In this document: positions 6,301 to 9,643 of the stretch, piece after piece
Layout of the letters: every line of letters begins with the position of its first letter
How positions within the stretch are numbered: the stretch's first letter is position 1
NCBI GenBank assembly: GCA_964213355.1
Contig: CAXOVY010000020.1
Span: forward strand, 1 to 9,643
DNA length: 9,643 nt
Direction of reading: 5' to 3'
From: JBAXAM01 sp964213355
GTDB lineage: Bacteria; Pseudomonadota; Gammaproteobacteria; UBA9339
Notes under the pieces: generated by a model
Database searches by the model: none
The model's input: the letters and a program-made list of their open reading frames with translations, nothing else
What the model was told of the DNA's origin: nothing
Position numbers and translations under genes: made by a program

Positions 6301-7128
6301 ATGACAGCAATAATATTGACTGGTGCATCTTCAACATTGCCAAAAGATATTTGGCCGATAATTAATTGGTCGAGACTCCGAAAGCAAGTTTTGCGACTCC
6401 AAATGCGTATTGCCAAGGCAGAGAGGGAAGGAAGGCGTGGAAAAGTGAAAGCTTTGCAACGTATCCTAACCAGCTCATTTGCTGCTAAATGCTTAGCAGT
6501 AAAACGAGTGACTAGTAGTAACGGGAGTAAAACTCCTGGCGTTGATGGTGAAGTTTGGCAAACTAATCATCAGAAGATACAAGCGATTTATCGCCTCAAA
6601 CGTCATGGCTATAAGCCGCAACCACTGAGGCGAGTTTATATCCCAAAGAAAACGGGGTCCAAAGATGTAAGACCATTATCCATTCCAACAATGATAGATA
6701 GAGCCCAACAAGCGCTTCATCTGTTGTCGCTCGAACCTATCGTAGAAGAGTGGGCAGATCCTAACTCCTATGGATTCAGGCTTAAGCGCTCAGCTCATGA
6801 CGCAAGAGAACAATGTTTTAATGTGTTATGCAGAGCGATATCAGCTCCCTGGATACTCGAGGGAGATATTAAATCGTGTTTTTGTCGCATCAGCCACGAA
6901 TTTCTTTTGAAGGAAATTCCAATGGACAAAGTTATCCTGCGTAAATTTCTCAAATGTGGATTTGTGGAAAAGAGTAAATGGTTCCCAACAGACCAGGGAT
7001 CTCCACAGGGCGGTGAAATTTCTGCCGCTCTTGCGGTCATGACTTTATCTGGACTAGAAGATAAATTGCTAGCTAGCACTGAACGTTGTCGAAAGAAGGA
7101 TAAGATTCATATGATCTCCTATGCTGAC

Positions 7129-7617
7129 GGCACGCCGGCTCAGGCGTGGAACAAATGGGGTGAAAGTCCCCTGACCTCAATTGTCTATTCGGAGGTCTAG
7201 CAGGAGGTTGAGTTTACAAAGTGATTTGTAGGCTTAAGTTACCTTGAACGGTAAATGCAAAACAGCGGGCTGCAATAAAGATGAACTCGAATCAGCCTCG
7301 TTATAATTTAAAACACTTGCCGACCCGATCGTCGCAGAGGGAAGGCTGACAGGGGATGGAATATAAATAGACAGTTGTCCCATCCTGTAGGTGTCGGGGT
7401 ATTGGTGGTTGCACGCTGTGAATGTTCTACGTCGTAGGCCGGGAGATCTGATATTGATTCAGTTGGCCACTGAAAACGGTGACGTATAAGGTTATGCTGA
7501 AATCATCACTGGCGATATCAGAAGTCCGCGGGGTTTATAGTATCGTTTGTATTGTTGGGGAAACCTAACAAGAGAAAAGAGACCCTGCTTCAGTTAATGA
7601 GTTTAAAGGAGTTGAGG
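7129..7617 (+). ncRNA. inner group II intron ribozyme, domains I to early IV
   Basis: About 490 bases without a gene lead to the inner maturase. The first hairpin, the GGGGTGAAAGTCCCC hairpin, the purine-rich internal loops and the AGAAGTCCGCGG motif just before the gene identify it as the 5' ribozyme half. A TTG at 7552 and an ATG at 7597 are in frame with the maturase but lack ribosome-binding sites. Confidence 0.6.
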
Positions 7618-8934
7618 ATGTCTGATTGCTATATAGCTAGAAACAGAAGATTAAAAGTTCGACAACTTCAGAGAACTCTATATTGTAAATCCAAGCAAGA
7701 GAAGGAGGTTAGATTCTATAGTTTATACGATAAGGTCTATCGAACAGATGTACTATGGGAAGCTTGGCGACAAGTTAAAGCTAACAAAGGTGCACCTGGA
7801 ATCGATGGTATAACAATAGGAGAAGTGGTTACGCAAGGTGAGGAAGAAGTTATTAATGAATTGCAAAAGTTACTACGCGTCCAGAGCTATGAATTCTCAC
7901 CGGTTAAGTTGGTAGAGATACCAAAAACGAAAGGTGGAACTAGGCCGCTGGGGATCAACATAGTAAAAGATCGTATAGTGCAAACAGCAATGAAAATAGT
8001 ACTTGAGCCAATCTTTGAAGCACACTTTCATGATTGTTCCTACGGATACAGACCAAAACGAAATGCAAAACAAGCAAGTTTAGCGATTCGGGAAGATCTG
8101 TACCAACGTGCATGGGGAGTGGTAGAGATCGATTTAAAATCCTATTTTACTAGCATTCCGCACGATAAGTTACTACAACTTATTGGCAAAAGAATAGCTG
8201 ATGGAAGTATGATGAAATTGATCAAACAAACACTTAAAGTTGGTGTAATGAATAATGGTAAAGTAGAGCTAATGGAAATCGGAGTAAGCCAAGGTTCACC
8301 GATTTCTCCGTTGTATAGCAATATTTATCTTGATGTCATTGATCAAGCATGGCATGAGAAGAAGTACCCAGAGGAGCTGGAGGCTACACTTTATCGCTTT
8401 TGCGATGATGTAGTCTTAATATGTAGGAAGAATGCCAAATATGCATTAGGAGCGTTTGTTAGGTTGGCAAAAGATATGGGGCTTAGCATTAACAAAGAAA
8501 AGACGCGTATAACCAAGTTGACTGATGGATTTGATTTTATCGGATTCAACTTTGTGAAGCGGAAAAGTCCTACTAGTGGTAAGAACACCGTTTATATATT
8601 TCCAGCAAAACGAGCGCAGCAGAATATTCGTAATAGGCTAAAATACTTAACATCCAAGAGAGCACCAATAAAACCAAAAGAATTTATCGAGTTAATAAAA
8701 CCGGTTGTCTTAGGTTGGGTAAATTACTTTAGGCATACTAATGCGAGTGAAGCATTTAGGATGGTGCAACGCTTTGTAAATATCCGATTTCGCAGATACT
8801 TAAACTACAGAAGTAAGGGCCGTGGTTTTGGATGGAGCAAATATCCAAACAGCAAGCTTTACGCAATGGGAATGATATACGTTGGTAGTGGCATGCTTGA
8901 GTATACTGGGAAACTTGCGCAAGGTGTACGATGA
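7618..8934 (+). CDS. ltrA: inner group II intron reverse transcriptase/maturase
   Basis: The 438-residue protein should splice and reverse-transcribe the inner intron. I start it at the ATG at 7618 because AAAGGAG lies six bases upstream (7605-7611). The RT domain runs from LYDKVYRTDVLWEAWRQVKA through NKGAPGIDG, IPKTKGGTRPLGI and SYGYRPKR. The catalytic motif VEIDLKSYF has its Asp at residue 172, QGSPISPLYSNIYL begins at 225, and the active-site motif is FCDD at 261-264 (usually YADD). GFDFIGFNF follows, and the maturase X domain carries VLGWVNYFRH at 364-373. The C-terminus (WSKYPNSKLYAMG) has no HNH endonuclease, as in classes that target single-stranded or terminator DNA. The frame is complete and all catalytic residues are present, so it may be active. 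Confidence 0.9.
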   Translation: MSDCYIARNRRLKVRQLQRTLYCKSKQEKEVRFYSLYDKVYRTDVLWEAWRQVKANKGAPGIDGITIGEVVTQGEEEVINELQKLLRVQSYEFSPVKLVEIPKTKGGTRPLGINIVKDRIVQTAMKIVLEPIFEAHFHDCSYGYRPKRNAKQASLAIREDLYQRAWGVVEIDLKSYFTSIPHDKLLQLIGKRIADGSMMKLIKQTLKVGVMNNGKVELMEIGVSQGSPISPLYSNIYLDVIDQAWHEKKYPEELEATLYRFCDDVVLICRKNAKYALGAFVRLAKDMGLSINKEKTRITKLTDGFDFIGFNFVKRKSPTSGKNTVYIFPAKRAQQNIRNRLKYLTSKRAPIKPKEFIELIKPVVLGWVNYFRHTNASEAFRMVQRFVNIRFRRYLNYRSKGRGFGWSKYPNSKLYAMGMIYVGSGMLEYTGKLAQGVR

Positions 8935-8945
8935 AAACTGTCGGA

Positions 8946-8978
8946 CCGCCGCATTCGGGAAAACTGAACGTGCGGTGG
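8946..8978 (+). ncRNA. inner intron domain V
   Basis: The catalytic hairpin lies 11 bases after the maturase stop. CCGCCGCA (8946-8953) pairs with TGCGGTGG (8971-8978). After a two-base CG bulge on the 3' side, TTCGG (8954-8958) pairs with CTGAA (8964-8968) around a GAAAA loop. The CGC triad at positions 2-4 of the 5' strand is the form known from IIC-type introns rather than AGC. The five-base loop replaces the usual GAAA tetraloop. Confidence 0.7.
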
Positions 8979-9006
8979 GATGAGAAGGGTATGATGAACC
9001 AATTAT
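8979..9006 (+). ncRNA. probable inner intron domain VI
   Basis: GGT (8988-8990) and ACC (8998-9000) can pair around ATGATGA, with loose A/T pairing outside, just after domain V. ATTAT at 9002-9006 ends in AT, a permitted AY 3' end. The branch-point A cannot be chosen with confidence. Confidence 0.35.
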
Positions 9007-9091
9007 GAGGATGCTAATGAGGCACTGTATGAAGAAATTCGCAGAAACAGCTAGGCAGAATCTAAGATTACTGAGTCATTCCTTTACTCTA
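9007..9091 (+). other. 85-base unexplained tail between inner domain VI and resumed outer gene
   Basis: This segment belongs neither to the expected inner intron structure nor to the outer reverse transcriptase, which has no residues between YAD and DFVV. One frame reads EDANEALYEEIRRNS then a TAG at 9052-9054, which looks protein-like but is not recognised. It could be a 3' extension of the intron, a piece of a former 3' exon carried along, or a separate insertion. Confidence 0.5.
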
Positions 9092-9643
9092 GACTTTGTT
9101 GTTACTGCTGCCAGTAAAGAACTTCTTGAAAAGAAGGTTATACCGATACTGAAGCAATCCCTAATTAAAGTCGGACTAAAACTATCAGCAACAAAAACGA
9201 AGATCACACACATTGACGATGGATTTGACTTTCTTGGTTTCAATATACGCAAGTATAAAAATGGTAAGCTTTTAATAAAGCCCTCTAAAGCTAGCATTAA
9301 TCGCTTCCTCAGGTCTGTCAAAGAAATCATCAGGAAGGGAGCAGCATTACCGACAGAAAAGATAATTCACACGCTGAATAATCGCATAACAGGGTGGGTT
9401 AATTACTTCAGGACGTCAGTGTCATCAAGAGTATTTTCCATGATTGACCATGAGATTTTCTTAGCCCTAATGCGCTGGGCATGCAAACGCCATGCCAGAA
9501 AGGGAAAACGATGGATTGTAAATAAATATCTTACAACTCGAAGAGGAAATCATTGGCGGTTCTACTGCATGATAAAAGATAAAAATGGTGTAATAGCTCA
9601 CCCCCTAAGCAGTAATTAAAGCTGGAGGGGCTGTGGTTTTTGT

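Larger units (their letters stand above)
7129..9091 (+). mobile_element. inner group II intron nested in the outer intron's RT gene
   Basis: Removing 7129-9091 (or equally 7130-9092, since both junction bases are G) restores YAD-DFVV in frame. The insert is 1963 bases. It has an intron-like 5' end with stem CACGCC/GGCGTG (7131-7136 and 7143-7148), then GGGGTGAAAGTCCCC (7157-7171), a motif common near the start of bacterial group II introns. It also has AGAAGTCCGCGGGGTTTATA near 7520-7539, typical just before domain IV, a complete LtrA-type gene, and a domain V at 8946-8978. The first bases GGCAC/GCACG do not match GUGYG, and the 3' border lies well beyond domain VI, so the boundaries are not standard. 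Confidence 0.75.
6301..9619 (+). pseudogene. outer intron reverse transcriptase/maturase, split inside YADD
   Basis: The two coding parts are 6301-7128 and 9092-9619. The first 276 residues hold the N-terminal RT domain (LRKQVLRLQMRIAKA, FAAKCLAVKRVTSSNG, TPGVDG), the finger/palm motifs RVYIPKKTGSKDVRPLSIP, SYGFRLKRS and GDIKSCF with the first catalytic Asp, and QGSPQGGEIS. It stops at MISYAD. The second part resumes with DFVVTAAS, completing YADD, then GFDFLGFNIR and the maturase X domain (GWVNYFRTS), then WACKRHARKGKRW. Joined, it is 451 residues. The HNH endonuclease tail usual in this class is missing; the reading ends at HPLSSN. CRIS after GDIKSCF and SAALA after GGEI deviate from the usual DxIS and SPLLA. 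It is inactive unless the inner intron is removed from the RNA. Confidence 0.85.
5722..9643 (+). mobile_element. outer group II intron, 3' end beyond window
   Basis: A group II intron of the type carrying a CL-like reverse transcriptase begins about here. ATGCG at 5722-5726 sits where GUGYG is expected (first base A instead of G) and is followed by the usual first hairpin GCGACA-CGA-TGTCGC (5724-5738). Ribozyme-like sequence continues to 6300 and includes CGAGAAAGCAAATGCC near 6170-6185, a stretch typical of this intron group. Its protein gene sits in domain IV and is interrupted by a second intron. Domains V and VI of the outer intron are not within the window. Confidence 0.7.

Noticed and set aside
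6198..6416. Minus-strand open frame near the outer maturase start
   Set aside because: Antisense to the ribozyme leader and the conserved start of the maturase.
6795..7079. Minus-strand open frame inside the outer maturase
   Set aside because: Antisense shadow of conserved RT motifs.
9005..9091. MRMLMRHCMKK as the N-terminus of a separate protein starting at 9005
   Set aside because: The frame is only the upstream extension of the outer maturase 3' half; homology starts at DFVV (9092).
9076..9330. Minus-strand open frame inside the outer maturase 3' part
   Set aside because: Antisense shadow of the RT thumb region.
1..9643. tRNA or rRNA genes
   Set aside because: No cloverleaf with a TTC-loop consensus or rRNA-like stretch was seen on either strand.

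Overview
This window is a pile-up of mobile elements from an AT-rich bacterium. Ordinary genes are few, and most genes present are transposon, intron or toxin-antitoxin genes. Several are truncated, frameshifted or split. The mixture (IS66, IS110, a BrnT/BrnA module, nested group II introns, many small palindromes) resembles genomes of Gram-negative host-associated or intracellular bacteria such as Rickettsiales, Holosporales or Legionellales. That placement is inference from content and base composition; no marker gene fixes the taxon.

Region by region. Positions 1-828 (minus strand) are one end of an IS66-family element, with tnpA and a tnpB cut by an in-frame TGA. Its outer end lies inside an ABC exporter gene (829-2442, minus), broken immediately after the Walker B motif. 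Positions 2443-3106 hold no convincing gene but contain small palindromes and repeated 11-mers. At 3126-4621 an IS110-family element has split a small gene; the two gene ends are still recognisable on either side. The IS110 transposase is itself in two reading frames joined at a run of seven A. Positions 4622-5063 are non-coding and contain a compact hairpin array bounded by a 12-bp direct repeat. A BrnT toxin and BrnA antitoxin follow (5064-5565), with a good promoter carrying a palindrome over its -10 box. Positions 5576-5703 hold two degenerate direct copies of a 25-bp motif resembling the repeated ends of IS21-type elements.

From about 5722 to beyond the right edge lies a group II intron. 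Its reverse transcriptase gene (start 6301) is interrupted exactly inside the catalytic YADD motif by a second group II intron (about 7129-9091) with its own complete LtrA-type protein (7618-8934). Removing the insert rejoins YAD to DFVV in frame, so this is a nested, twintron-like arrangement. The inner intron has a recognisable domain V directly after its gene, but about 85 bases of unexplained sequence separate its likely domain VI from the resumed outer reading frame.

The only genes here that look complete and possibly functional are brnT, brnA, IS66 tnpA and the inner intron protein. The IS110 transposase could be rescued by slippage, and the outer intron protein by splicing of the inner intron. 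The ABC exporter is almost certainly dead.
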